DNA of 64,000 nucleotides from CBDDFQ01 sp965227035. Its GTDB lineage: Bacteria > Pseudomonadota > Gammaproteobacteria > Burkholderiales > Burkholderiaceae_C. Below are positions 46,286 to 54,919 of this stretch, piece by piece (the stretch's first letter is position 1; each line of letters opens with the position of its first letter). Made by a program: the position numbers and the translations under genes. The stretch lies in the NCBI GenBank assembly GCA_965227035.1, contig OZ245724.1, positions 2,790,001 to 2,854,000 of the forward strand. The letters are read 5' to 3'. The notes beneath the pieces were generated by a model, which made no database searches, had not been told where the DNA came from, and was given only the letters and a program-made list of their open reading frames with translations.

Positions 46286-47158
46286 TTAGCTGTACTTCTT
46301 TTCGAGCGCATCCCACTCCGGCTTGCCCACCAGACGCTGGCGCTCGGCAAACGGCACGACGATTGCCGGGTCTTCCATCAACTGCTTGGTGTCGCGCAGC
46401 ACCGTGAGTGCCTTTTGCATGCCGGCCACTGCGCCCTGAAGCGCAGCGTTCGCGTACAGCACGATTCCGTAACCCAGCCCACCCAGTTCCTGCGCATTGA
46501 AAATCGGGGTCTTGCCGCCGATCACCATGTTCATGAGCTGCGGCTTGTTCAGACGCTTGGGCAGCGCGCGGATTTCTTCCGGCGTGGTGACCGCTTCGAC
46601 GAACAGAATGTCAGCGCCTGCTTCGGCGAACTTCTGCGCTCGTTCGATGGCGGCTTCGAAGCCCAGCGTCGCGCATGCGTCGGTGCGAGCGAGGATCAAC
46701 AGGTTCTGATCGTGTCGCGCATCGGCGGCCGCTTTGATCTTGGTGACCGCCTCTTCGGTGGAGATGACGTCCTTGCCCGAGAAGTGGCCGCAGCGTTTGG
46801 GAGCGACTTGATCTTCGAACTGGATGCAGTCGGCGCCAGCGCGTTCCAGCGTGCGCACCGTGTGACGAACGTTGAGCGCGTTACCGAAGCCGGTATCGGC
46901 ATCCACGATGAGCGGCACGTTGACCGTGTCGCGGATTCGCGCGGTGTGATCGGCTATTTCCGCGAGGCCCATGAAGCCTTGATCGGGCATGCCGAACCAC
47001 ATGTTGGTGACGCCTGCGCCGGTCACGTAAATAGCTTCGTAGCCGAGGTCTTCGATGACCTTGGCCGAGAGCGCGTTGAACGCGCCGGGAACGATGACAC
47101 CGCGTCGGGCTTCTGCGAGCGCTTTGAGTTGTTTGCGGGTGGCTTCACTGGTGGACAT
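46286..47158 (-). CDS. prpB: 2-methylisocitrate lyase
   Basis: A 290-residue isocitrate-lyase-family enzyme. Active-site KRCGHFSGKDVIS (family KKCGH) and DADTGFGNALNVRHTVR are visible. It splits 2-methylisocitrate into pyruvate and succinate. Last gene of the prpC-acnD-prpF-prpB operon on the minus strand. Confidence 0.96.
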   Translation of the reverse strand: MSTSEATRKQLKALAEARRGVIVPGAFNALSAKVIEDLGYEAIYVTGAGVTNMWFGMPDQGFMGLAEIADHTARIRDTVNVPLIVDADTGFGNALNVRHTVRTLERAGADCIQFEDQVAPKRCGHFSGKDVISTEEAVTKIKAAADARHDQNLLILARTDACATLGFEAAIERAQKFAEAGADILFVEAVTTPEEIRALPKRLNKPQLMNMVIGGKTPIFNAQELGGLGYGIVLYANAALQGAVAGMQKALTVLRDTKQLMEDPAIVVPFAERQRLVGKPEWDALEKKYS

Positions 47159-47204
47159 GAGAAATTCCTGTTCGAACTTTGATTTGATTTGATTTATCGA
47201 TCGC

Positions 47205-48398
47205 TTAGAAGCTGTCGCCTGGCACGCGAACCCAGCCTTCCATGAGCACGCGTGCGCTGCGGCTCATGATTGCTTTCGTCACTTTCCATTCGCCATCGAC
47301 CAACTTGGCTTCTGCGCCCACGCGCAGCGTGCCCGAGGGATGGCCGAATCGGACCGACGAACGTTCGCCGCCACCTGCCGCAAGATTCACCAGCGTGCCG
47401 GGAATGGCTGCAGCGGTGCCGATTGATACAGCAGCAGTGCCCATCATGGCGTGATGCAATTTGCCCATGGACATCGCGCGAACCAGCAGATCGGCATCTT
47501 CGACACCCACTTTTTTGCCGCTCGATGCGGTGTATGCGGCGGGCTTCGCAACGAACGCCACCTTGGGCGTGTGCTGGCGCGATGCGATTTCGTCGAGGTT
47601 CGAAATCAGCCCCATGCGAAGTGCACCGTAGGCGCGAATCTTCTCGAACATCGCAAGCGCCTTGTTGTCGCTGTTGATCGCATCCTGGAGCTCGGTACCC
47701 ACATAGCCGACGGCATCTGCGTTCACGAAAATCGTCGGGATTCCGGCGTCGATCATGGTCGCGCGCAGCGTGCCGACTCCGGGCACTTCCAGATCGTCTA
47801 CGACGTTGCCGGTGGGGAACATGGCACCGCCGCCATCGGCATCGCCCTCTTCCGCCGGATCCATGAATTCGAGCTGAACTTCCGCCGCCGGAAAGGTGAC
47901 TCCATCGAGTTCGAAGTCGCCGGTTTCCTGCACTTCGCCGTTGGTCATCTGCACATGCGAAATGATGGTCTTGCCGATGTTGGCCTGCCAGATTCGAACG
48001 ATCGCCACGCCGTCGCGCGGAACACGCGAAGCATCGACCAGACCGTTAGTGATGGCGTACGGCCCCACCGCTGCCGACAGGTTGCCGCAGTTGCCGGTCC
48101 AGTCGACAAATTCGCGGTCGATCGCCACCTGACCGAACAGGTAATCGACATCGTGATCGGGACGCTTGCTCTTCTCGAGGATCACGGTTTTGCTGGTGCT
48201 AGAGGTTGCACCGCCCATGCCGTCGATCTGCTTGCCGTAGGGATCGGGGCTGCCAATCACGCGCATCAACAGGGCGTCGCGTGCCTTGCCAGGTACTTGT
48301 GCCGACGCGGGTAGGTCTTGCACCTTGAAGAACACGCCCTTGCTCGTGCCGCCGCGCATGTAGGTAGCAGGAATTTTGATTTGTGGAACGTTGGACAT
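47205..48398 (-). CDS. prpF: 2-methylaconitate cis-trans isomerase
   Basis: A 397-residue PrpF. N-terminal IPATYMRGGTSKGVFFK and the central DWTGNCGNLSAAVGPYAI with the conserved Cys are present. It isomerises the AcnD product so that aconitase can hydrate it. It is required in species using AcnD instead of PrpD, matching the neighbouring gene. Confidence 0.96.
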   Translation of the reverse strand: MSNVPQIKIPATYMRGGTSKGVFFKVQDLPASAQVPGKARDALLMRVIGSPDPYGKQIDGMGGATSSTSKTVILEKSKRPDHDVDYLFGQVAIDREFVDWTGNCGNLSAAVGPYAITNGLVDASRVPRDGVAIVRIWQANIGKTIISHVQMTNGEVQETGDFELDGVTFPAAEVQLEFMDPAEEGDADGGGAMFPTGNVVDDLEVPGVGTLRATMIDAGIPTIFVNADAVGYVGTELQDAINSDNKALAMFEKIRAYGALRMGLISNLDEIASRQHTPKVAFVAKPAAYTASSGKKVGVEDADLLVRAMSMGKLHHAMMGTAAVSIGTAAAIPGTLVNLAAGGGERSSVRFGHPSGTLRVGAEAKLVDGEWKVTKAIMSRSARVLMEGWVRVPGDSF

Positions 48399-48443
48399 GA
48401 ATTGTTTTTCTCGAACGTTAAGCCGTTTCGTTAAGCCTTTTCT

Positions 48444-51038
48444 TTAAGCAGTTTCCGACGACGCCAGGAAGTCCTGCGCGAAGCGCTGCAGCACGCCGCC
48501 CGCTTCGTAAATGGACACTTCTTCTGCGGTATCGAGTCGGCAGGTCATGGGCACTTCGACGCGTTCGCCGTTGCGTCGGGTGATGACCAGCGTGAGATCG
48601 GTACGCGGTTTGCGTTCGCCCACCACGTCGTACACCTCGGTGCCATCGAGCTTCAAGGTGAGGCGGTTGACGCCCGGCTTGAACTCGAGCGGCAGCACGC
48701 CCATACCGATCAGATTGGTGCGGTGAATCCGCTCGAAACCTTCGGCAGCGATCGCCTCGACACCAGCCAAGCGCACGCCCTTGGCGGCCCAATCGCGCGA
48801 ACTGCCCTGCCCGTAATCGGCGCCGGCCACGATGATCAGCGGCTGCTTGCGATGCATGTACGCCTCGATGCCTTCCCACATGCGAACCACTTCGCCGTCC
48901 GGCTCGATTCGAGTGAGCGATCCCTTTTTCACCTTGCCGTCGACGATAGCCATTTCGTTCACCAGTTGAGGGTTCGCGAAAGTCGCGCGTTGCGCAGTCA
49001 GGTGATCGCCGCGATGGGTGGCGTACGAGTTGAAATCTTCCTCGGGCAGGCCCATCTTGTGCAGATACTCGCCAGCCGCGCTGTCCAGAAGAATCGCGTT
49101 GGAGGGCGAAAGATGATCGGTCGTGATGTTGTCCGGCAGGACGGCAAGAGGACGCAGACCACGCAGCGTGCGCTCGCCTGCGAGGGCGCCTTCCCAGTAC
49201 GGCGGACGACGAATGTAGGTGCTCTGCGGACGCCAGTCGTACAGCGGGCTGATCTTCTCGTTGCTTGCCACTTCGAGCTTGAACATCGGATCGTAGACGC
49301 GGCGGAAATGTTCAGGCTTCACGCTGCTCGCAACGATCGCATCGATTTCGGCATCGCTCGGCCACAGATCTTTCAGCGTGACCGGATTGCCCTGCTGGTC
49401 GATGCCGAGAACATCCTTTTCGATATCGAATCGCACCGTGCCTGCAATGGCGTACGCGACGACCAGCGGCGGCGACGCGAGGAATGCCTGCTTCGCGTAC
49501 GGATGGATCCGTCCGTCGAAATTGCGGTTGCCCGAAAGCACTGCAGTCGCGTACAAATCGCGGTCGATCACTTCTTTTTGAATGACCGGATCGAGCGCGC
49601 CCGACATGCCGTTGCAGGTGGTGCATGCAAAAGCGACGATCCCGAATCCGAGCTTCTCGAGTTCGGGCAACAGATTCGCTTCTTCAAGATAAAGCTGAAC
49701 CGCTTTGGACCCCGGTGCCAAGGAAGATTTCACCCAAGGCTTGCGCAACAAACCACGCGCGTTCGCGTTACGAGCCAGCAGGCCCGCAGCAATCACGTTG
49801 CGTGGATTGCTGGTGTTGGTGCAGCTCGTGATGGCGGCGATGATCACCGCGCCGTCGGGCATCTGGCCGGGCACTTCTTCCCACTTGCCAGCAATGCCGC
49901 GCGATGCGAGATCGGACGTGGGCAAACGCTTGTGCGGATTCGACGGGCCGGCCATGTTGCGCACCACCGATGACAAATCGAAAGTGAGTACGCGTTCGTA
50001 TTCGGCGGTCTTGAGAGAGTCCGACCAGAGGCCCGCTTCCTTCGCGTAGATCTCGACGAGCTTGATCTGCTCTTCTTCACGGCCGGTGAGTCGCAGGTAG
50101 TCGATCGTCATCTGATCGATCGAGAACATTGCGGCAGTCGCACCGAATTCTGGCGTCATGTTCGAGATGGTCGCGCGATCGCCAAGCGTCAGCGCGCTCG
50201 CACCTTCGCCGTAGAACTCGAGATACGCACCGACCACTTTTTCCTTGCGCAGGAATTCGGTGAGCGCCAGCACGATGTCGGTCGCGGTGATGTTGGGCTG
50301 CGGCTTGCCCGTGAGTTCCACGCCGACGATATCGGGCAGGCGCATCCACGACGCACGGCCCAGCATGACGCTCTCGGCTTCGAGTCCGCCTACGCCGATA
50401 GCGATCACGCCGAGTGCATCGACATGAGGCGTGTGGCTGTCGGTGCCGACCAGCGTATCGGGAAACGCAACGCCATCTTGAGCATGGATAACGGGCGACA
50501 TCCGTTCCAGATTGATCTGATGCATGATCCCGTTCCCCGGGGGAATGACCTGCACGTTCTTGAACGCCTTCTTGGTCCACTCGATGAAGTGAAACCGGTC
50601 TTCGTTGCGACGATCTTCCACCGCGCGATTCTTCTCGAACGCATCTGGATCGAAGCCCGCGAATTCGACTGCAAGCGAGTGATCGACGATGAGTTGCGTT
50701 TGCACGACCGGGTTCACTTTGGCGGGATCGCCGCCCATGTCGGCAATCGCATCGCGCAGGCCAGCCAGATCGACCAGCGCGGTTTGTCCGAGGATGTCGT
50801 GGCACACGACACGCGCCGGGAACCACGGAAAATCTTTGTCGCGGCGACGCTCGATGAGCTGACGAAGCGACTCGGTGAGTTCCGCAGGATCGCATCGGCG
50901 AACCAGGTTTTCTGCATGCACACGCGAGGTGTACGGCAAGCCGGCGTAGGCACCATGCTTGATGTCGTCTATCGCGGCGCGCGTGTCGAAATAATCCAGC
51001 GACGTGCCGGGCAGTTTTTTACGGTATTGGCTATTCAT
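48444..51038 (-). CDS. acnD: 2-methylcitrate dehydratase AcnD (Fe/S-dependent)
   Basis: An 864-residue aconitase-family enzyme. Fe-S cysteines in ITSCTNTSNPRNVIAAG and CTTCNGMSGALDP; swivel-domain GADYGQGSSRDWAAKG. It dehydrates 2-methylcitrate. The pairing with prpF identifies it as AcnD and not housekeeping AcnA. It follows prpC by 67 bp. Confidence 0.96.
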   Translation of the reverse strand: MNSQYRKKLPGTSLDYFDTRAAIDDIKHGAYAGLPYTSRVHAENLVRRCDPAELTESLRQLIERRRDKDFPWFPARVVCHDILGQTALVDLAGLRDAIADMGGDPAKVNPVVQTQLIVDHSLAVEFAGFDPDAFEKNRAVEDRRNEDRFHFIEWTKKAFKNVQVIPPGNGIMHQINLERMSPVIHAQDGVAFPDTLVGTDSHTPHVDALGVIAIGVGGLEAESVMLGRASWMRLPDIVGVELTGKPQPNITATDIVLALTEFLRKEKVVGAYLEFYGEGASALTLGDRATISNMTPEFGATAAMFSIDQMTIDYLRLTGREEEQIKLVEIYAKEAGLWSDSLKTAEYERVLTFDLSSVVRNMAGPSNPHKRLPTSDLASRGIAGKWEEVPGQMPDGAVIIAAITSCTNTSNPRNVIAAGLLARNANARGLLRKPWVKSSLAPGSKAVQLYLEEANLLPELEKLGFGIVAFACTTCNGMSGALDPVIQKEVIDRDLYATAVLSGNRNFDGRIHPYAKQAFLASPPLVVAYAIAGTVRFDIEKDVLGIDQQGNPVTLKDLWPSDAEIDAIVASSVKPEHFRRVYDPMFKLEVASNEKISPLYDWRPQSTYIRRPPYWEGALAGERTLRGLRPLAVLPDNITTDHLSPSNAILLDSAAGEYLHKMGLPEEDFNSYATHRGDHLTAQRATFANPQLVNEMAIVDGKVKKGSLTRIEPDGEVVRMWEGIEAYMHRKQPLIIVAGADYGQGSSRDWAAKGVRLAGVEAIAAEGFERIHRTNLIGMGVLPLEFKPGVNRLTLKLDGTEVYDVVGERKPRTDLTLVITRRNGERVEVPMTCRLDTAEEVSIYEAGGVLQRFAQDFLASSETA

Positions 51039-51105
51039 GGGGCTGTCTCGAACTATCTTGGGACAAGAAAAGCGACACGCGCGGTATCGCTTTCTCGTCT
51101 TTTTT

Positions 51106-52287
51106 TTAGCTGCGTTTCTTGATCGGGACGAACTTCAGATCTTCCGGTCCGACGTAGTTCGCGCTAGGACGAATGATCTTGTTGTCGACGCGCTGCTCGA
51201 TGATGTGCGCAGCCCATCCGGAGGTGCGGGCGATAACGAACAGCGGCGTGAACATCGCCGTCGGTACACCCATCATGTGATAGCTCACTGCGCTGAACCA
51301 GTCGAGGTTGGGGAACATCTTCTTGATGTCCCACATGACTGTCTCCAGGCGCTCGGCAATGTCGAACATCTTGGTCGATCCCGCCTCGTGCGACAGCTTT
51401 TTAGCGACTCCCTTGATCACCTTGTTGCGCGGATCGCTCACGGTGTACACCGGGTGACCGAATCCGATGACAACCTCCTTCGCTTCGACGCGCTTGCGAA
51501 TGTCGGCTTCCGCTTCTTTCGGGTTGTCGTAGCGCTTCTGGATTTCGAAGGCCACTTCGTTCGCACCGCCGTGTTTCGGGCCGCGCAGCGCGCCGATGCC
51601 GCCGGCAATCGCCGAATACATGTCGCTGCCGGTGCCGGCAATCACGCGGCATGCAAAAGTGGACGCGTTGAACTCGTGCTCTGCGTAAAGGTTGAGCGAT
51701 GTGTGCATCGCTCGTTCCCAGGAATCGCTGGGCTTTTTGCCATGCAGCAGATGCAGGAAATGCGCGCCTATCGAGTCGTCGTCGGTCTCGACTTCGATTC
51801 GCTTGCCGTTGGTAGAAAAGTGATACCAGTACAGCAGCATCGATCCGAGCGATGCCATCAACCGATCGGCAATGTCGCGTGCGGCGGGCGTGTTGTGGTC
51901 GTCTTTTTCGGGCAGAACGCAACCGAGGGCGGAAACGCCGGTGCGCATCACATCCATCGGATGAGCCGAGGCGGGCAAATACTCGAGTGCCGCTTTCACC
52001 GCGACAGGAATGCCGCGCATCGACTTGAGCTTGGCTTTGTAGCCGGCGAGCTCGGCGTTGGTAGGCAGCTTGCCGTGCACCAGCAAATACGCGATCTCTT
52101 CGAATTCGCAAACTTCGGCAATGTCGAGGATGTCGTAGCCGCGATAGTGAAGATCGTTGCCGGTGCGACCGACAGTGCAAAGCGCGGTGTTGCCAGCAGT
52201 GACGCCGGAAAGTGCGACGGATTTTTTGGGTTTGAAGCCGGAAGGTGCTGCTTCGGCAGTGGCTGGGGTAGCTGGGGTAGTACTCAC
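51106..52287 (-). CDS. prpC: 2-methylcitrate synthase
   Basis: About 393 residues, starting at GTG 52287, five bases after GGAG; further upstream frame is non-homologous. Citrate-synthase motifs: RGYDILDIAEVCEFEEIAYLL, GHPVYT with the active His, and the Asp-bearing ERLETVMWDIKKMFPNLDWFSA. It condenses propionyl-CoA with oxaloacetate. First gene of the prp operon; divergent from an XRE-family regulator. Confidence 0.95.
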   Translation of the reverse strand: MSTTPATPATAEAAPSGFKPKKSVALSGVTAGNTALCTVGRTGNDLHYRGYDILDIAEVCEFEEIAYLLVHGKLPTNAELAGYKAKLKSMRGIPVAVKAALEYLPASAHPMDVMRTGVSALGCVLPEKDDHNTPAARDIADRLMASLGSMLLYWYHFSTNGKRIEVETDDDSIGAHFLHLLHGKKPSDSWERAMHTSLNLYAEHEFNASTFACRVIAGTGSDMYSAIAGGIGALRGPKHGGANEVAFEIQKRYDNPKEAEADIRKRVEAKEVVIGFGHPVYTVSDPRNKVIKGVAKKLSHEAGSTKMFDIAERLETVMWDIKKMFPNLDWFSAVSYHMMGVPTAMFTPLFVIARTSGWAAHIIEQRVDNKIIRPSANYVGPEDLKFVPIKKRS

Positions 52288-52456
52288 GTGGTCTCCTGGT
52301 TCGAATCTAAGGCCCGTTCGACCGAATGTGCGCCAACGGGTCTTCATGCGTTCGCAAGAGATGGCCGTGGCCCTTTTCAGGACGCGGTTGTCAGGGGTTT
52401 GCAGTTTACGCACAATCGCGATTTCGAGATACCCAATCACAGCTACTAAAGGGCGA

Positions 52457-52498
52457 AATCTTGCGAACAAAAACTTGGCAATTTGCAAATTTTGCGAA
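52457..52498. promoter_or_regulatory. Candidate operators for the short-chain fatty acyl regulator
   Basis: CTTGCGAAC (52460-52468), CAATTTGCAAA (52479-52489) and TTTTGCGAA (52490-52498) cluster within 40 bp just before the regulator ATG at 52523, with another CTTGCGAA in reverse at 52351-52358. CAATTTGCAAA fits the (A/C)A(A/C)TTTGCAAA box recalled for the related RamB. The divergent location between prpC and the regulator supports a control role. Confidence 0.6.
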
Positions 52499-52522
52499 TA
52501 TTCAGACCACGGAAGAGTGGCG

Positions 52523-53953
52523 ATGAAGAAGACTTTCATGGGCGTGCGTCTTCGCAAACTTCGTGCGGAACGGGGCATGTCTCAAATTGCGATGGCGCAG
52601 GCTCTGAGCTTGTCGCCGAGCTATCTGAATCAGCTCGAGCAGAACCAGCGTCCGCTGACCGTGCCGGTGCTGCTGAAGGTGAGTCGCGCGCTGGGCGTGG
52701 ACGTGCACCAGTTTTCCGAAGACGAAGAAGCGCGGCTGGTTGCCGGCATGCAGGAGGCGCTTGCGGACAATCCGGGCGGCGAGGCCGTGTCCTTGCCGGA
52801 GTTGCGCGAGGTGGCGTCCCAGATGCCTGCGGTGGGACGTGCGCTGCTTGCGCTGCATCGGCGCAATCTGGAAGCGACTCAACGGCTGGAGGCCATTGCA
52901 CTTCAGCTCGGCGACGATCGCGAGGAACTGTCGTCGACGCCGCCTATGGGTTTCGAGCTGGTGCGCGATTTCTTCGCGGCTCACCAGAATCATTTCGACG
53001 AAGTGGATCGCGCGGCCGAGGTCATGTCTGCGGAAGCGGCGTCGCAAGGCGGATTCCTCTCGGACTGGTTGAGCGAGCGGCTGCTGAGCGTTCACGGCGT
53101 TCGTGTTGCACCTACGCTCGACGACAGGGACACACGTCCCCGTTTTTACGATCCCAACAGTAAAACGCTTCGACTCTCGCGCTCGCTCGACAACGGGCAG
53201 CTGGCGTTTCAGCTTGCCACTCAGGTTGCGTTTCTGGAGTACTCGACCATGTTCGACGCGTTGGTCGACACGCCCGAATTTCGTCAGGGCCCGCAGGCGC
53301 AAAAGCTCGCTCGACTCGGGCTGGCCAACTACTTCGCCGCTGCGTTGCTACTGCCTTACGAAGCCTTCCTCAAAGCGGCGGAGACTCTTCGCTACGACAT
53401 CGATTGGCTGTCACGCCGATTCAACGTGAGCTTCGAGACGGTGTGCCAACGACTGAGTTCCTTGCAGCGTCCGGGATCGACCGGGGTGCCGCTGTTTTTC
53501 GTGCGTGTGGATAGAGCGGGAAATATTTCGAAGCGTCAATCGGCGACTCACTTTCACTTCTCCAAAACCGGCGGCACTTGCCCGCTTTGGAATGTGTACG
53601 AGGCGTTCGCGCAGCCCGGAAAAATACTCCCGCAGCTTGCTCGCATGCCCGACGGACGAACCTATTTGTGGATTGCCAGATCGGTATCGACCGGACAGGG
53701 GCGTTACGGCGCGCCGGGGAAAACATTCTCGGTTGCGCTGGGCTGCGACATCCGGCATGCGTCACGACTGGTGTATTCGAGAGGGCTCGATCTGGACGAT
53801 CCGGAAATCGCAACTCCGATCGGCATGGGGTGCAAGGTTTGCGAGCGGGAGGGATGTCCGCAGCGAGCGTTTCCGTTCGTGGGGAGGCCGCTGGATATTA
53901 GTGAGAACGAGACGAGGTTTGCGCCGTATCCGACCGAGAAATTGGGCGCTTGA
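52523..53953 (+). CDS. XRE-family short-chain fatty acyl transcriptional regulator (ScfR/RamB-like)
   Basis: About 476 residues. N-terminal HTH (VRLRKLRAERGMSQIAMAQALSLSPSYLNQLEQNQRPLT), then an IrrE/DUF955-like middle and a C-terminal domain (CDIRHASRLVYSRG; KVCEREGCPQRAFPFVG with cysteines). Relatives (RamB, mycobacterial PrpR) sense acyl-CoA and control propionate/acetate genes. Divergent to prpC, so it should control the prp operon. ATG 52523 follows GGAAGAG. Confidence 0.92.
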   Translation: MKKTFMGVRLRKLRAERGMSQIAMAQALSLSPSYLNQLEQNQRPLTVPVLLKVSRALGVDVHQFSEDEEARLVAGMQEALADNPGGEAVSLPELREVASQMPAVGRALLALHRRNLEATQRLEAIALQLGDDREELSSTPPMGFELVRDFFAAHQNHFDEVDRAAEVMSAEAASQGGFLSDWLSERLLSVHGVRVAPTLDDRDTRPRFYDPNSKTLRLSRSLDNGQLAFQLATQVAFLEYSTMFDALVDTPEFRQGPQAQKLARLGLANYFAAALLLPYEAFLKAAETLRYDIDWLSRRFNVSFETVCQRLSSLQRPGSTGVPLFFVRVDRAGNISKRQSATHFHFSKTGGTCPLWNVYEAFAQPGKILPQLARMPDGRTYLWIARSVSTGQGRYGAPGKTFSVALGCDIRHASRLVYSRGLDLDDPEIATPIGMGCKVCEREGCPQRAFPFVGRPLDISENETRFAPYPTEKLGA

Positions 53954-53991
53954 AAAACCTCAGCTACGAAGTAATTCTTTCCGAGAAACGT

Positions 53992-54915
53992 TCACTGCCG
54001 CAAAAACGCCCGCACTCCTTCGATTGACCGCTCCGCCGCTTCCTCCTGCGGCAAGTGTCCCGCGCCCGGAATTGCTTCCAGCCGCACATTCGGAATCGCC
54101 TTCAGGTAATCGGCGGAATTGCCGATCGGGATCATCGCGTCCTGCTCTCCCCACACCAGAAGCGTCGGTGCTTGTATGCGCCGGAGCAATGGCAAAGGGT
54201 CGACGAGCACTGTCTGCTTCATGCGCATCAACATGGCCTGCCGGGCACCCGGTGCCAGAAGCAGATCGTGATAGCGCGTGGTGACGGCGTCGGTCAGGAA
54301 GGCGGGGTCGGCATAAGCAGGCTCGAGGTTCATCTTCAGCAGTGCTTTCGGCAGCACGTAGCGCATTGCGCCGAGCACCCAAGGCACCTCTGGCGCCTGT
54401 CCATAAGCAAAGCCTGGACTCGCAAAACCGTCGGGCGCCACAAGGACCAGCCGGTCGACGCGCTCAGGGTGAAGCGCCGCGAACTTCCATGCGATCCTCC
54501 CGCCGATGGAGTGGCCGATGAAGCTGCTACGCGGCAGCTTCAGACGGTCTTGCAGTGCCATGAGCAATTCGATCGTACGGTCGTCGGCGTAGTTGCCCGA
54601 GGTATCGGGCGGACTCAGCCCGCTTCCGGGTAGATCCAGACGAACGACACGGTGATCGACTTCGAGTACGGCGGTCCACGCGTCCCAGGTCTGCAGACTG
54701 GCGCCGAAGCCATGCACAAGGATCACTGCGGGAGCGCCGCGCGGCCCGGTATCGCGCACGTGCAGCCTAGTGCCTGCCATGTCGATCAAATCGCCAGGAT
54801 TCGCCAGATACTTTCTCTGCAGCTCGGAGGCGTCCATATCGGGCGTCCAGAGCCACCATGACAAGGCAGCGACCGACGCCAGGAAGCCCAGCGAGATCAT
54901 CCACTTCAATTGCAT
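53992..54915 (-). CDS. Alpha/beta hydrolase, membrane-anchored
   Basis: About 307 residues. MQLKWMISLGFLASVAALSWWLW is a signal anchor; then an alpha/beta-hydrolase fold: oxyanion HGFGASLQTWD, nucleophile GHSIGGRIAWKF, terminal His in GAGHLPQEEA. ATG 54915 lies 4 bp after the hemA2 stop; the frame upstream overlaps hemA2. Not BchO, which lies at 56323; substrate unknown. Its position at the end of the hemA2 transcript suggests a role tied to photosynthesis, or simply a boundary gene. Confidence 0.85.
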   Translation of the reverse strand: MQLKWMISLGFLASVAALSWWLWTPDMDASELQRKYLANPGDLIDMAGTRLHVRDTGPRGAPAVILVHGFGASLQTWDAWTAVLEVDHRVVRLDLPGSGLSPPDTSGNYADDRTIELLMALQDRLKLPRSSFIGHSIGGRIAWKFAALHPERVDRLVLVAPDGFASPGFAYGQAPEVPWVLGAMRYVLPKALLKMNLEPAYADPAFLTDAVTTRYHDLLLAPGARQAMLMRMKQTVLVDPLPLLRRIQAPTLLVWGEQDAMIPIGNSADYLKAIPNVRLEAIPGAGHLPQEEAAERSIEGVRAFLRQ

Positions 54916-54919
54916 GAAG

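Noticed and set aside
52157..52522. Extended N-terminus of the XRE regulator
   Set aside because: It covers the prpC start and the operator region; the HTH domain begins right after 52523.
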